Part shown: in pieces, positions 39,851-48,362 of the stretch | Position numbering within the stretch: the first letter of the stretch is position 1 | Layout of the letters: each line of letters opens with the position of its first letter | Assembly (NCBI RefSeq): GCF_030418455.1 | Contig: NZ_JAUHPW010000009.1 | Span: forward strand, 62,001 to 126,000 | Length of the DNA stretch: 64,000 nt | Direction: 5' to 3' | Source: Demequina litoralis | GTDB taxonomy: Bacteria > Actinomycetota > Actinomycetes > Actinomycetales > Demequinaceae | Program-made: the position numbers and the translations under genes | Notes under the pieces: model-generated | Told to the model about the DNA's origin: nothing | The model's database searches: none | What the model saw: the letters and a program-made list of their open reading frames with translations, nothing else

Positions 39851-40614
39851 GGCGCGCCCGGGTGGCGGCGGCCGGCATCGTCGCGATCGCGCTCGGCGGC
39901 TGCGCCGCCTTCTCCCCGGACACGGAGGGCGCCCCCTCGACGGCGGTCACGCACGTGCTCGACGTGTACGCGGCCGCGTCGCTGTCCGGGGTCATGGAGA
40001 CCCTGGCGGACGAGTTCGAGGAGGTGCTCCCCTGGGTCGACGTGCGCGTCACGTACGGCGGCAGCAGCGACCTCGCGGCGCAGATCCTCGAGGGCGCCCC
40101 GGCGGCCGTCTTCGCGTCCGCCGACGAGGCGCAGATGGCCGCTGTCGCCGACGAGGTCGCGGGCGAGCCCGTCGTCTTCGCCACCAACACGCTCACCATC
40201 GCCGTGCCCGAGGGCAACCCCGCCGGGGTGACCGGGCTCGCGTCCCTCGCGGACGATGCGGTGGTCTCGGTGATCTGTGCACCGCAGGTGCCGTGCGGCG
40301 CCGCGACGGCCGAGCTCGCCGCGCATCAGGGCGTCGACATCGCCGCGGTCTCCGAGGAGCTCAGCGTCACGGATGTCCTGGGCAAGGTCGCCTCCGGCCA
40401 GGCAGATGCGGGCGTCGTCTACGTCACCGACGTCCCGCGCGCGGCGGGCGTCGAGGCGGTCTCGATCGACGGCGCGGACGCCGTGGTCAACCGCTACCCC
40501 ATCGCCCGGCTCACGAGGTCCGACTTCGCGGAGATCGCCGACGACTTCGTCGCCTACGTCGCCGGTGCCGAGGGCCGGGCCGTGCTCGCCGACGCGGGCT
40601 TCGGGGCGCCGTGA
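39847..40614 (+). CDS. modA: Molybdate ABC transporter substrate-binding lipoprotein
   Basis: 255 residues. A short signal peptide ends in a lipobox (ALGGC, about residue 18). The ModA fold follows, with LDVYAAASLSGVMETLADEF, YGGSSDLAAQI and ADEAQM, typical contacts of the molybdate-binding cleft. GTG 39847 is set by overlap with the regulator stop. It delivers molybdate to ModBC for cofactor synthesis. A copy of the ten-base word lies at 40251. Confidence 0.93.
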   Translation: MRRARVAAAGIVAIALGGCAAFSPDTEGAPSTAVTHVLDVYAAASLSGVMETLADEFEEVLPWVDVRVTYGGSSDLAAQILEGAPAAVFASADEAQMAAVADEVAGEPVVFATNTLTIAVPEGNPAGVTGLASLADDAVVSVICAPQVPCGAATAELAAHQGVDIAAVSEELSVTDVLGKVASGQADAGVVYVTDVPRAAGVEAVSIDGADAVVNRYPIARLTRSDFAEIADDFVAYVAGAEGRAVLADAGFGAP

Positions 40615-41390
40615 CGGGCCCGCGCTGGCTCGTGCCGCTCGCCGTCGCGGGAGCGCTGCTCGTCGCGCTGCCGCTGGTGGGGCTGCTCGCGCGCGCGAGC
40701 TGGGGGGACATGTGGGCGCTCATCACCGCGCCCGCGTCGCTCCAGGCGCTCGCGCTGAGCCTGCGGACCTCGGTCGCCGCGACCGCGCTCGTGCTGGTGC
40801 TGGGCGTGCCGCTCGGCTTCGCGCTGCACGGGCTCCACGGACGCGTCCGCGCCGTCGCGCGCGCGGTGCTGCTCGCGCCGCTCGTGCTGCCGCCCGTGGT
40901 CGGGGGCCTCGCGCTGCTGTACGCGTTCGGCCGCCGCGGGCTGCTCGGCGGGCCGCTCGACGAGGCGGGCGTGTCGATCGCCTACACGACCGTCGCGGTC
41001 GTGCTCGCGCAGGCCTTCGTCGCGATGCCGTTCATGGTGGTGTCGGTCGAGTCCGCGCTGGCCGCGCACGGGACGCGGCGCGAGGCGATCGCGGCGACGC
41101 TCGGGGCGTCGCGCACCCGGATCCTGGCGCGGGTCACCCTGCCGGCGCTCGGGCCCGCGCTGGCCACGGGCACCGTGCTCGCCTTCGCCCGCGCCCTCGG
41201 CGAGTTCGGCGCGACGCTGACCTTCGCGGGCTCGCTCGCCGGCGTCACGCGCACCACGCCGCTCGAGATCTACCTCGCCCGCGAGACCGATCCCGACGCG
41301 GCCGTGGCCCTGTCGATCGTGCTGCTCGTCGTCGCCGTGGCGGTGGTCGCGGTCGCGTACCGCCCCGTCGCGGGAAGGGCGGTGCGATGA
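40611..41390 (+). CDS. modB: Molybdate ABC transporter permease
   Basis: 259 residues with about five or six membrane helices. It has the permease EAA loop (AIAATLGASRTRILARVTLP) near residue 165 that docks to the ATPase. The GTG start overlaps the modA stop as GTGA, and its stop overlaps modC as ATGA, so the three are tightly coupled. Confidence 0.94.
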   Translation: MTGPRWLVPLAVAGALLVALPLVGLLARASWGDMWALITAPASLQALALSLRTSVAATALVLVLGVPLGFALHGLHGRVRAVARAVLLAPLVLPPVVGGLALLYAFGRRGLLGGPLDEAGVSIAYTTVAVVLAQAFVAMPFMVVSVESALAAHGTRREAIAATLGASRTRILARVTLPALGPALATGTVLAFARALGEFGATLTFAGSLAGVTRTTPLEIYLARETDPDAAVALSIVLLVVAVAVVAVAYRPVAGRAVR

Positions 41391-42409
41391 GGCTCGAGGC
41401 GCGGGTCGAGGTCGCGGAGCGCGGGGTCGAGGCGGACGTCACGGTCGGCGCGGGCCGCACACTCGCGCTGCTGGGCCCGAACGGCTCCGGGAAGTCCACC
41501 GCGCTCGAGGCGATCGCCGGCGTCGTGCGGCCCGGCCGCGCGCGCATCGTGCTCGACGGGCGTGAGCTCGTCGGGTCGGGACGGCCCGTGCCGCCCCGCG
41601 ACCGGGGCATCGTCCTCCTCGCGCAGGACGATGCGCTGTTCCCCATGAGCGTGCTCGACAACGTCGCATTCGGGCCGCGGGCGGCCGGACGGCGGGACGC
41701 GCGCCGGGTCGCGGAGGCGTGGCTCGAGCGCGTGGGGTGTGCGGACCTCGCCTCACGCCGCCCGGGCGACCTGTCGGGCGGGCAGGCGCGCCGCGTCGCG
41801 ATCGCGCGGGCGCTCGCGGCCGAGCCCCGCGTGCTGCTGCTGGACGAGCCGTTCGCGGGCCTGGACGTGGAGGCCGCGTCCGCGATCCGCACGATGCTGC
41901 GGAGCCTGCTCGCGGACGTCACGGCGATCATCACGACGCACGACGTCCTCGACGCGCACACGCTGGCGGACGACGTGGCGGTGATGGCCGGGGGTCGCGT
42001 CGTCGAGGCGGGGACGGCCACCGAGGTCCTCACCCGGCCGCGCACGCCGTTCGCGGCCCGGATGGCCGCGCGCGTGCTGGTCGCGGGGACGATGCGCGGG
42101 GGCGCCCTCGAGCTGGAGGGCGGCGTGCGCGTGCCCGTGAGCGGTGGCCCGCGCGGCGGCGAGGCGGCGGCGGTCGCGCTGCCGCCGTCCGCCGTCGTGC
42201 TCGCGATCGGGGACGCGCCGCGCGACCGGTCGCTCGCATGGGTGCCGGACGCCGTGCGGGCGCTCGAGCCTCGCGGCGACGAGGTGCGGGTGGTCGGCGC
42301 GGCGGTCGCCGCGGACGTCGACGCCGCCGTCGCCGCCTCGCTCGATGCGGGCGCCGTGGTGTGGTTCGGCGTGCCGCGGGGGCACCTCGCGTACGCCCTC
42401 ACGGGGTGA
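41387..42409 (+). CDS. modC: Molybdate ABC transporter ATP-binding protein
   Basis: 340 residues. The ATPase domain has Walker A GPNGSGKST (about 32-40), the signature LSGGQARR and Walker B VLLLDEP. The C-terminal part (about 225-340) is a variable regulatory region that may be a degenerate TOBE domain. Copies of the ten-base word lie at 41626 and 42087. A small gap of 80 bases with a weak hairpin follows before mogA. Confidence 0.92.
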   Translation: MRLEARVEVAERGVEADVTVGAGRTLALLGPNGSGKSTALEAIAGVVRPGRARIVLDGRELVGSGRPVPPRDRGIVLLAQDDALFPMSVLDNVAFGPRAAGRRDARRVAEAWLERVGCADLASRRPGDLSGGQARRVAIARALAAEPRVLLLDEPFAGLDVEAASAIRTMLRSLLADVTAIITTHDVLDAHTLADDVAVMAGGRVVEAGTATEVLTRPRTPFAARMAARVLVAGTMRGGALELEGGVRVPVSGGPRGGEAAAVALPPSAVVLAIGDAPRDRSLAWVPDAVRALEPRGDEVRVVGAAVAADVDAAVAASLDAGAVVWFGVPRGHLAYALTG

Positions 42410-42489
42410 TCCGCCCTCACGGGGCGAGGAGCGCCGGCGCGAGCGCATCGCAACCCCGGCGAAACACGGCCGTTCGTACACTAACGGGC

Positions 42490-42981
42490 ATGGCCCCGGA
42501 CCTGTCGGGCGTGCGCGTGCACGTCGTCACCGCGTCGAACCGATCCGCGCGCGGCGAGCGCGCGGACGCGTCCGGCCCGGTGCTCGCGGAGGCGATGGCG
42601 GCGCTGGGCGCGGAGGTCGGCACGCGCATCGTCCCCGACGGCGTCGACCCGGTGCGCGGCGCGATCCGCGCGGCGATCGCCGGCGGCGCGCGCGTGGTCA
42701 TCACCACCGGCGGAACCGGGCTCACCCCGGAGGACCTCACCCCCGAGGCGACGGCTCCGCTGCTCGCGCGGCCGCTGCCCGGGGTCGCGGAGCGGCTGCG
42801 CGCGGTCGATGCCGAGGCGGTCCCCACCGCGGTGCTGTCGCGCGGGCTGGCCGGGGTGACCGAGGAGGGCACGATCGTGGTGAACGTCGCCGGATCGCCG
42901 GGGGCCGCGCGGTCCGCGGCGGCCGTGCTGGCGGCCGTGCTGCCGCACGCGCTGTCGCAGCTGGACGGAGGAGACCATTGA
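42490..42981 (+). CDS. mogA: MogA/MoaB-family molybdenum cofactor protein
   Basis: 163 residues. It carries the MoCF motif TTGGTGLTPEDLTPEAT and the second loop NVAGSPGAARS. It adenylylates molybdopterin before metal insertion by MoeA. A TACACT hexamer (42477-42482) lies seven bases before ATG 42490, with no ribosome site, so it is probably leaderless, with an extra promoter inside the mod-moa cluster. Its stop overlaps moaE. Confidence 0.92.
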   Translation: MAPDLSGVRVHVVTASNRSARGERADASGPVLAEAMAALGAEVGTRIVPDGVDPVRGAIRAAIAGGARVVITTGGTGLTPEDLTPEATAPLLARPLPGVAERLRAVDAEAVPTAVLSRGLAGVTEEGTIVVNVAGSPGAARSAAAVLAAVLPHALSQLDGGDH

Positions 42982-43394
42982 TCGCGCTCGCCTCGATCTC
43001 GGACGCGGCGTTGTCGCTCGACGCGCACGTCGCCGCCGTCGCGGGGCCGCGCGCCGGCGCGATCGCGACGTTCATCGGCACGGTCCGCGACCACGACCCC
43101 TCCGTCGAGGGCGAGGTGGTCGGGCTCGACTACTCGGCTCATCCCTCCGCCGCGGAGGTGCTGGGCGCGCTGGCGGCGCGTCACGACGCCCCCGACCTCG
43201 TCATCGCCGTCACCCATCGCATCGGCTCGCTGAGCGTGGGAGAGGCGGCCATCGTCGCCGCGGTGTCCGCGCCGCATCGTCGCGAGGCGCTCGACACGGT
43301 GTCCGCGCTGGTGGAGACCGTGAAGGCCGAGCTGCCCGTGTGGAAGCGCGAGCTGCTCGCGGACGGGTCGCACACGTGGGTGGGTGTGGCGTGA
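42978..43394 (+). CDS. moaE: Molybdopterin synthase catalytic subunit
   Basis: 138 residues. It transfers sulfur from MoaD thiocarboxylate to precursor Z. The family motifs AIATFIGTVRDHD and the active-site region VWKRELLADGSHTWV are present. The start is an unusual TTG at 42978, set by a TTGA overlap with the mogA stop and a GGAGGAG site. Its partner moaD is at the far end of the other arm (46713-46946). Confidence 0.92.
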   Translation: MIALASISDAALSLDAHVAAVAGPRAGAIATFIGTVRDHDPSVEGEVVGLDYSAHPSAAEVLGALAARHDAPDLVIAVTHRIGSLSVGEAAIVAAVSAPHRREALDTVSALVETVKAELPVWKRELLADGSHTWVGVA

Positions 43395-44389
43395 CGGCGG
43401 GTCTCGTCGACCGGTTCGGGCGCGTCCACCGCGACCTGCGCATCTCGCTCACCGACCGCTGCTCGCTGCGCTGCACGTACTGCATGCCGGCGGACGGGGT
43501 GCCGTGGCTCGCCTCGTCGACGCTGCTCACCACCGAGGAGCTGGTGCGTCTCGCACGCGTCGCCGTGTCGCTCGGGGTGACCGAGATCCGGCTCACCGGC
43601 GGCGAGCCGCTGCTGCGTCCCGACGTGGTCGACGTGGTGCGCGCGCTCGCGGCGATCGAAGGGCCCGACGGGCCGCTGGACCTGTCGCTCACCACCAACG
43701 CGCTGCGGCTGCCGGCGCTCGCGGCGCCCTTGCGGGACGCGGGGCTCGCGCGGGTCAACATCTCGCTCGACACGCTCCAGCGCGCGCGGTTCATCGAGCT
43801 CACGCGGCGCGACCGTCTCGCGGACACGCTCGCCGGGATCGAGGCGGCGCGCGCGGTGGGCTTCTCCCCCGTCAAGCTCAACGCGCTCGTGATGCGTGGC
43901 GTGAACGACGACGAGATTGGCGACCTGGTCGCGTTCGCCGTGGAGCGCGGGCTCGAGATGCGGTTCATCGAGCACATGCCGCTCGACGGCGGGCACACGT
44001 GGCGGCGCGAGGAGATGGTGACGGGCGAGGAGATCCTGTCCGCGGTCGCGTCGCGGTACGAGCTCGAGGCGCTCGGGCACGACGGCGCGGCGCCCGCGTC
44101 CCAGTTCCGGATCGTCGGGACCTCGGCGACGGTCGGGGTGATCGCGTCGGTGACGCGCGCGTTCTGCGACCGCTGCGACCGCGTGCGGCTCACGGCCGAC
44201 GGCCAGTTCCGCAACTGCCTCTTCGCGCACGAGGAGTCCGACCTGCGGTCGTTGATGAGGGACGGGGCGGACGATGCGCGGCTCGCCGAGGCGATGCAGG
44301 CGTGCGTCGCGCTGAAGAAGCCCAGGCACGGCATCGACGACCCGTCGTTCGTGCAGCCGTCGCGCCCGATGAGCGCGATCGGGGGCTGA
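43391..44389 (+). CDS. moaA: GTP 3',8-cyclase
   Basis: 332 residues. A radical-SAM enzyme with the N-terminal cluster motif CSLRCTYCMP (about 25-34), LTGGEPLLRPDVV, and the C-terminal second-cluster motif FCDRCDRVRLTADGQFRNCL. It ends in the catalytic Gly-Gly (SAIGG). It makes the first molybdopterin intermediate together with MoaC, which is encoded in the opposite arm. The GTG start overlaps the moaE stop. A convergent GyrI-like gene ends 19 bases beyond. Confidence 0.95.
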   Translation: MTAGLVDRFGRVHRDLRISLTDRCSLRCTYCMPADGVPWLASSTLLTTEELVRLARVAVSLGVTEIRLTGGEPLLRPDVVDVVRALAAIEGPDGPLDLSLTTNALRLPALAAPLRDAGLARVNISLDTLQRARFIELTRRDRLADTLAGIEAARAVGFSPVKLNALVMRGVNDDEIGDLVAFAVERGLEMRFIEHMPLDGGHTWRREEMVTGEEILSAVASRYELEALGHDGAAPASQFRIVGTSATVGVIASVTRAFCDRCDRVRLTADGQFRNCLFAHEESDLRSLMRDGADDARLAEAMQACVALKKPRHGIDDPSFVQPSRPMSAIGG

Positions 44390-44408
44390 GACGCCCCCCA
44401 CCTGGATG

Positions 44409-45053
44409 TCAGGCCGGCGCGACCGGCTGACGGAGGATCGTGCGGAGCTTCTCGGGTGCGACCTTGCGGAAGTCGCTGAGGTAGATCTCGTGGTGCCGGC
44501 CGGTCATGCGGAGGCTGTTGCCTGGGATGAACTCGTCGTGGATCCGCGCGAGGACGGGACCCTCGTCGTCGAAGGACCCGACGTGGAGGGTCTGCACGCA
44601 TCGTCTCTCCGCGAGCGTCTCGAGCCGCACGTCGTCCAGCCGCGGCGGGGCGCCCTTCGCCGCAGCCGCCTTGCGGGCCGTCTCGCGGGCCGTCTCGCGG
44701 GCCGTCTCGACCAGCGCATCGTCCACCCACCCGGGCGTCATGATCATGAGCGTCCACCGCCACGCGGACTTGTCGCGGCGCGTGGTGAAGGCGGAGGGGT
44801 CGTCGGCGGTCCACAGCCCCTCGAGCGGCGGCACGACGTAATCGCGGCCAACCTCCTTCTTGGACGCGAACTTCACCTTGTAGGCGACCGGGTAGAGGGC
44901 CTCGATGGCCTGGGCGAAGTCCGGGCTCGTGTTGGGGTCGCCGCGGCCGTCGACCATGAGGTAGCGGGTGGGCGGCACGTCGAGGATGCGGATCTCTCCG
45001 CGTCGCGCCTGGTAGGCGTCGAGGGACTTCTTGAAGTCGACCTTGTCCGTCAT
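44409..45053 (-). CDS. GyrI-like small-molecule-binding protein
   Basis: 214 residues. The single GyrI-like domain begins KSLDAYQARRGEIRILDVPP, with a YLMVDGRGDPN strand characteristic of this family, which binds diverse ligands or inhibits gyrase. An insertion of three identical 12-bp repeats (44675-44710) encodes ETAR-ETAR-ETAR, a short charged helix. The gene ends 19 bases from the convergent moaA stop and starts 191 bases from the divergent HNH gene. The ligand is unknown. Confidence 0.82.
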   Translation of the reverse strand: MTDKVDFKKSLDAYQARRGEIRILDVPPTRYLMVDGRGDPNTSPDFAQAIEALYPVAYKVKFASKKEVGRDYVVPPLEGLWTADDPSAFTTRRDKSAWRWTLMIMTPGWVDDALVETARETARETARKAAAAKGAPPRLDDVRLETLAERRCVQTLHVGSFDDEGPVLARIHDEFIPGNSLRMTGRHHEIYLSDFRKVAPEKLRTILRQPVAPA

Positions 45054-45244
45054 CGCTGCGCCCCCTTGAGGCGAGTCTGGCACACCCCCGGCTGCCCGTC
45101 GCCTGGCTGTCGTGTGCCCGTGTCCCCGCGTCCGCGCGTGCTCGTGCGGGGTGATGTCCACAGGCAGTATTGGGGTGGAAACTGTCCACATACCTGGGGT
45201 GATGGCTTCTGGGCGTTGTCTGACCCTCGTGGTGGACTTGTCGC

Positions 45245-46632
45245 ATGGAGTTCTCGGTGCTGGATGTCGCGAAGGGCTTGGTGCCGCTCAGGCCCTTCGA
45301 GCAGCGCGACCTGCGCACCCTGTCCGAGGACGAGCTCGCGACCGCGTTGGAGGTCGCGGGGAAGCTGGCGCGGCTGGCGGATGTGCCGGGGGTGATGCTC
45401 GCGGCCGAGGCGGAGCGGCGTTCCAAGGACAAGCCCGGTGGTGGGATGGCGCGCAGGCGCGGTCACCGCAACGCCAACGGGATGGTCGCGAAGAAGCGGG
45501 GCGGGTCGGCCGGGCAGGCACGTGATGCGATCGTCACGGGCCGGCTGTTCGACAACGGCGACGACGGTGACGATGCCGGCGGTGCCGGCGGTGCTGGCGG
45601 CGCGGGCGCCGGCGGTGGTGGCGGTGGCAGCGGTGAGACGCCGAGGTTCCGTCATGTGGCGGCCGCAGTGAAGGCCGGCGACCTGTCGGCGGCGCAGGCG
45701 GCGCTGGTGATCGACACCCTCGAGGCCCTCGACGGTGCGGGCGAGGACGTCGAGAAGGCGCTGGTCGCGAAGGCGTTGAAGCTGTCGTTGGCGGATCTGC
45801 GCAAGGCATGCCTGGAGCTGCGGGCCGGTGGGAGGAGCGGGAGAAGCGCCAGCGCGCCGAACGCTACCTGTCCCTCACGGAAGGCGCCGACGGGATGGTG
45901 CGGATCTCGGGCCTGCTGGATCCGGCATCGGCGGCACCGATCAAGACGTGGTGCGACGCGCAGGTCAAGGACGCGTTCCGCAAGCGCCGCGACGAGGGAT
46001 TGGGGGCCGCGCCTCCGGGGGAGGCGGGCCGGATCCGCGTGGACGCGCTGGTGGACCTCGCCCGTCACGGGATGCGCTGCGACCAGCCCGGCTCGGGGGT
46101 GTCGACCGAGGTCGTGATCCGCATCGACTACGACGCCCTCACCACCGGGGTGGGGCTCGGATCGTGTGACGCGGTGTCGACACCGCTGTCAGCCGGGCAG
46201 ATGCGACGCATGATGGTCGACGCGCGGATGCTCCCCATCGTCCTCGGTGGCGGCTCCCAGGTCCTCGACGTGGGCTACGCCCGCCGATACTTCACCCCCG
46301 CCCAACGCCACGCGCTCGCCGAGAGGGACGGTGGATGCGCGTTCTGCCATGCCCCGGTGGCGTGGTGCGACGCCCACCATATTGCCTGGTGGAAGCTCGA
46401 CTCCGGCCCCACCGACCTGTCCAACGGGGTCCTCCTGTGCACACGCTGCCACCATCGGATCCACGACGACGGCTGGCAGGTCAAGGCCACAGCCACCGAG
46501 GTGTGGTTCATCCCGCCCGTCACGGTCGACCCCCTCCAACGCCCCCGCCAAGGCGGCAAGGCAGCACTACGAATCGACATCACCGACACCCACCCCACCG
46601 GCAACCCCGACGCCACCGACCCACCCAGATGA
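45245..46632 (+). pseudogene. DUF222/HNH endonuclease gene broken by a frameshift
   Basis: The 5' part (from ATG 45245) gives the usual DUF222 start (SVLDVAKGLVPLRPFEQRDL) through LRKACLELRAG. The conserved continuation WEEREKRQRAERYLSLTEGA is found in the -1 frame from about 45830. It runs to the HNH core (CAFCHAPVAWCDAHHIAWWK, LCTRCHHRIHDDGW) and a stop at 46632. The switch lies at about 45825-45832 and looks like a one-base loss, with no slippery site. A Gly/Ala-rich GC tract (about 45570-45640) is low in complexity. Such genes are abundant, mobile-looking actinobacterial nucleases. Confidence 0.78.
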
Positions 46633-46712
46633 CCCCGCCCCGACGGCGCCCACCCCCACGGGAGGCGCCGCACCGGCATGCCCAGGCGGCCGGAAGATGG
46701 GCTGCGCGGCGG

Positions 46713-46946
46713 CTATCCCCCGGCGAACGGCGGCAGCACGTCCACGAGATCCCCGGAGGCGAGGGCTGCGGCGTCCTCGAGGCGCGTGCCCTCGCGCAGG
46801 ATCGCGCACTGGCCGATCACCCGCGGAGCCTCGTCGCCGCGGGCAGCGAGGGCCTCGCGCAGGCCTATCACGGTGCCCACATCGAGCGTGAGCTCCTGCG
46901 CGTCGGCGGCCTCCGCGGCCGCCGCGAACAGCCGGACGGTGATCAC
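46713..46946 (-). CDS. moaD: Molybdopterin synthase sulfur-carrier subunit
   Basis: 77 residues. A ubiquitin-like fold, starting with a VITVRLFAAAAEAAD strand and ending in DVLPPFAGG with the terminal Gly-Gly used for thiocarboxylation. The GTG start overlaps the DUF6457 stop as GTGA. It is the last gene of the long narK-moaD run. Its likely activating enzyme is the MoeB/ThiF-like gene in the same run, and its partner MoaE is in the opposite arm. Confidence 0.9.
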   Translation of the reverse strand: MITVRLFAAAAEAADAQELTLDVGTVIGLREALAARGDEAPRVIGQCAILREGTRLEDAAALASGDLVDVLPPFAGG

Positions 46947-47194
46947 TCGGCCGCCCAACGGGCCGCGAGCGCCTGCGCGGTCCCGCACTCGGGTCCGATG
47001 TCGTCTCCCGCCGCCGCGCGCCGGCCCGCCGCGTAGCCGACCAGGAAGGTCGTGAGCGGCGCCGCCGGCCGCACGACGGAGTGCGCGGCGTCGCGCGCCA
47101 CGTCGAGCAACGCCTGCACGTCGAGCTGGCCCAGGTCGAGCTCGAGCTCGGTCGCGAGCGCCGCGACCCACTGATCCATGGTGCCCTCGGTCAT
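46943..47194 (-). CDS. DUF6457 protein
   Basis: 83 residues, helical. It begins MDQWVAALATELELDLGQLD and has VARDAAHSVVRPAAPLTTFL, the conserved core of DUF6457, a small protein regularly found beside mobA in actinobacteria. Its function is unknown; a role with MobA or cofactor handling is inferred from context. The ATG overlaps the mobA stop and its own stop overlaps moaD. Confidence 0.82.
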   Translation of the reverse strand: MTEGTMDQWVAALATELELDLGQLDVQALLDVARDAAHSVVRPAAPLTTFLVGYAAGRRAAAGDDIGPECGTAQALAARWAAE

Positions 47195-47757
47195 CCCAAC
47201 CGCTCCTTCCAGTAGTCCTCATCCTCGCGGGTGTCGAGATCCCGGGCGAGGTCGCCCGACGCGGAGAGCCCCGCCATCGGGATCCCCTCGACCAGCCGCC
47301 TCAGCGAGGTGCCCGCCAGATCCCCGGTGCACCGCTCCGCGAGCATCGAGGTCGGGTACACCGCCAGCAGCTGCTGAGCGAAGCCTCCGGCGTCCACCGC
47401 CCACGCGCCGCGATCGTCGGCCGCGGCGTCGAGCAGTGGCGGGAGCACCTCCCCCGCCAGCGGGGTGTCCACGCCGAGAACGGCCGTCACGGGTGCGGGT
47501 TCACGCTCGCGCGCCAGCTCCGCGATCCCCGCCGCGACCGCGGCGGCCGGGCCGCCGCCCGCGGGCTCCTCGACGGTCCAGCGCACACCCTCGGCGCGAG
47601 GCCCGCCGACCACGACCACGCTCGCCGCTCCCGCGACCGCGTCGAGCGCGCGCTCGAGGAGCGTGCTGCCGCCGACGACGAGCTCGGGCTTCGACACACC
47701 GCCGAGCCGTGAGCCGCGCCCTCCTGCGACGACGATCGCGTCCCAGCGGTCAGCCAC
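47191..47757 (-). CDS. mobA: Molybdenum cofactor guanylyltransferase (MobA-like)
   Basis: 188 residues from GTG 47757 (a frame nine codons longer is also open). The nucleotidyltransferase signature is AIVVAGGRGSRLGGVSKPEL. An LGVDTPLAG metal-binding block follows near residue 93. It would add GMP to molybdenum cofactor for the bis-MGD nitrate reductase encoded upstream in the same run. The region between it and moaC carries 15-bp tandem repeats. Confidence 0.88.
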   Translation of the reverse strand: MADRWDAIVVAGGRGSRLGGVSKPELVVGGSTLLERALDAVAGAASVVVVGGPRAEGVRWTVEEPAGGGPAAAVAAGIAELAREREPAPVTAVLGVDTPLAGEVLPPLLDAAADDRGAWAVDAGGFAQQLLAVYPTSMLAERCTGDLAGTSLRRLVEGIPMAGLSASGDLARDLDTREDEDYWKERLG

Positions 47758-47803
47758 GGCGAGACCCCGCCCACGCGCCGGCACTCCTGCTCACGGCCCT
47801 CGT

Positions 47804-47878
47804 ACCCGCGGCTCTCGGACCCACGGCGTTCAAACCCACGGTCCTCGGACCCACGGCGCGACTACCCACGGCGCCACG
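47804..47878. repeat. Five 15-bp tandem repeats at the 3' end of moaC
   Basis: Units begin ACCCACGGCG or a near variant at 47804, 47819, 47834, 47849 and 47864. They cover the last codons of moaC (stop at 47862) and most of the gap to mobA. Read through, the minus strand would encode APWV-like repeats, so slippage could change the moaC end. Confidence 0.75.
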
Positions 47879-48362
47879 ACCCCGACTTGCCGCCGTCCTT
47901 CGCGACGAGCCTGATGTCGCGGATGGTGGTGCCCTTGTCGAGCGCCTTCACCATGTCGACGATGTTGAGCGCCGACACGGACACCGCGGTGAATGCCTCC
48001 ATCTCCACACCGGTCCGGTCCGCGGTCGACACGGTCGCACTGATGCGGACGCCGCCGTCCTCCACCTCGACCTCGACGACCGCGCCGTGGACGCCGATGA
48101 CGTGGGCGAGAGGCAGCAGCTCGGGGGTCCGTTTGGCGGCGGCGATGCCGGCGATCCGCGCGAGTGCCAGCGCGTCGCCCTTCGGCACCGTCCCGTCCCG
48201 CAGCGCCGCCACCACGTGCGGAGCGCACGCGACGAAACCCTCGGCGGTCGCGCTGCGCACGGTGGGCTGCTTGCGGGTCACATCGACCATGCGGACCTGG
48301 CCGCGTCCATCGAGGTGGGTGAAGGCGGGCCCGGTCGCGCCGGCGTCGCTGGTCTCGCTCAT
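47862..48362 (-). CDS. moaC: Cyclic pyranopterin monophosphate synthase
   Basis: 166 residues. The family motifs KGDALALARIAGIAAAKRT and PLAHVIGVHGAVVEVE are present, with the active-site GVEMEAFTAVSVSALNIVDM block and the KALDKGTTIRDIRLVAKDGG end. It works with MoaA. The start ATG 48362 overlaps the moeA stop as ATGA. The last few residues (GSWRRG) are encoded inside a 15-bp tandem repeat array. Confidence 0.94.
   Translation of the reverse strand: MSETSDAGATGPAFTHLDGRGQVRMVDVTRKQPTVRSATAEGFVACAPHVVAALRDGTVPKGDALALARIAGIAAAKRTPELLPLAHVIGVHGAVVEVEVEDGGVRISATVSTADRTGVEMEAFTAVSVSALNIVDMVKALDKGTTIRDIRLVAKDGGKSGSWRRG

Noticed and set aside
40396-40410. Second copy of the molybdate-regulator inverted repeat inside modA
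   Set aside because: Only one partial arm (CAGATGCGG) is present, without an inverted partner, so it is probably chance.
45815-45840. Programmed ribosomal frameshift joining the two halves of the DUF222/HNH gene
   Set aside because: No slippery heptamer or downstream structure was recognised at the switch; a one-base loss explains it better.
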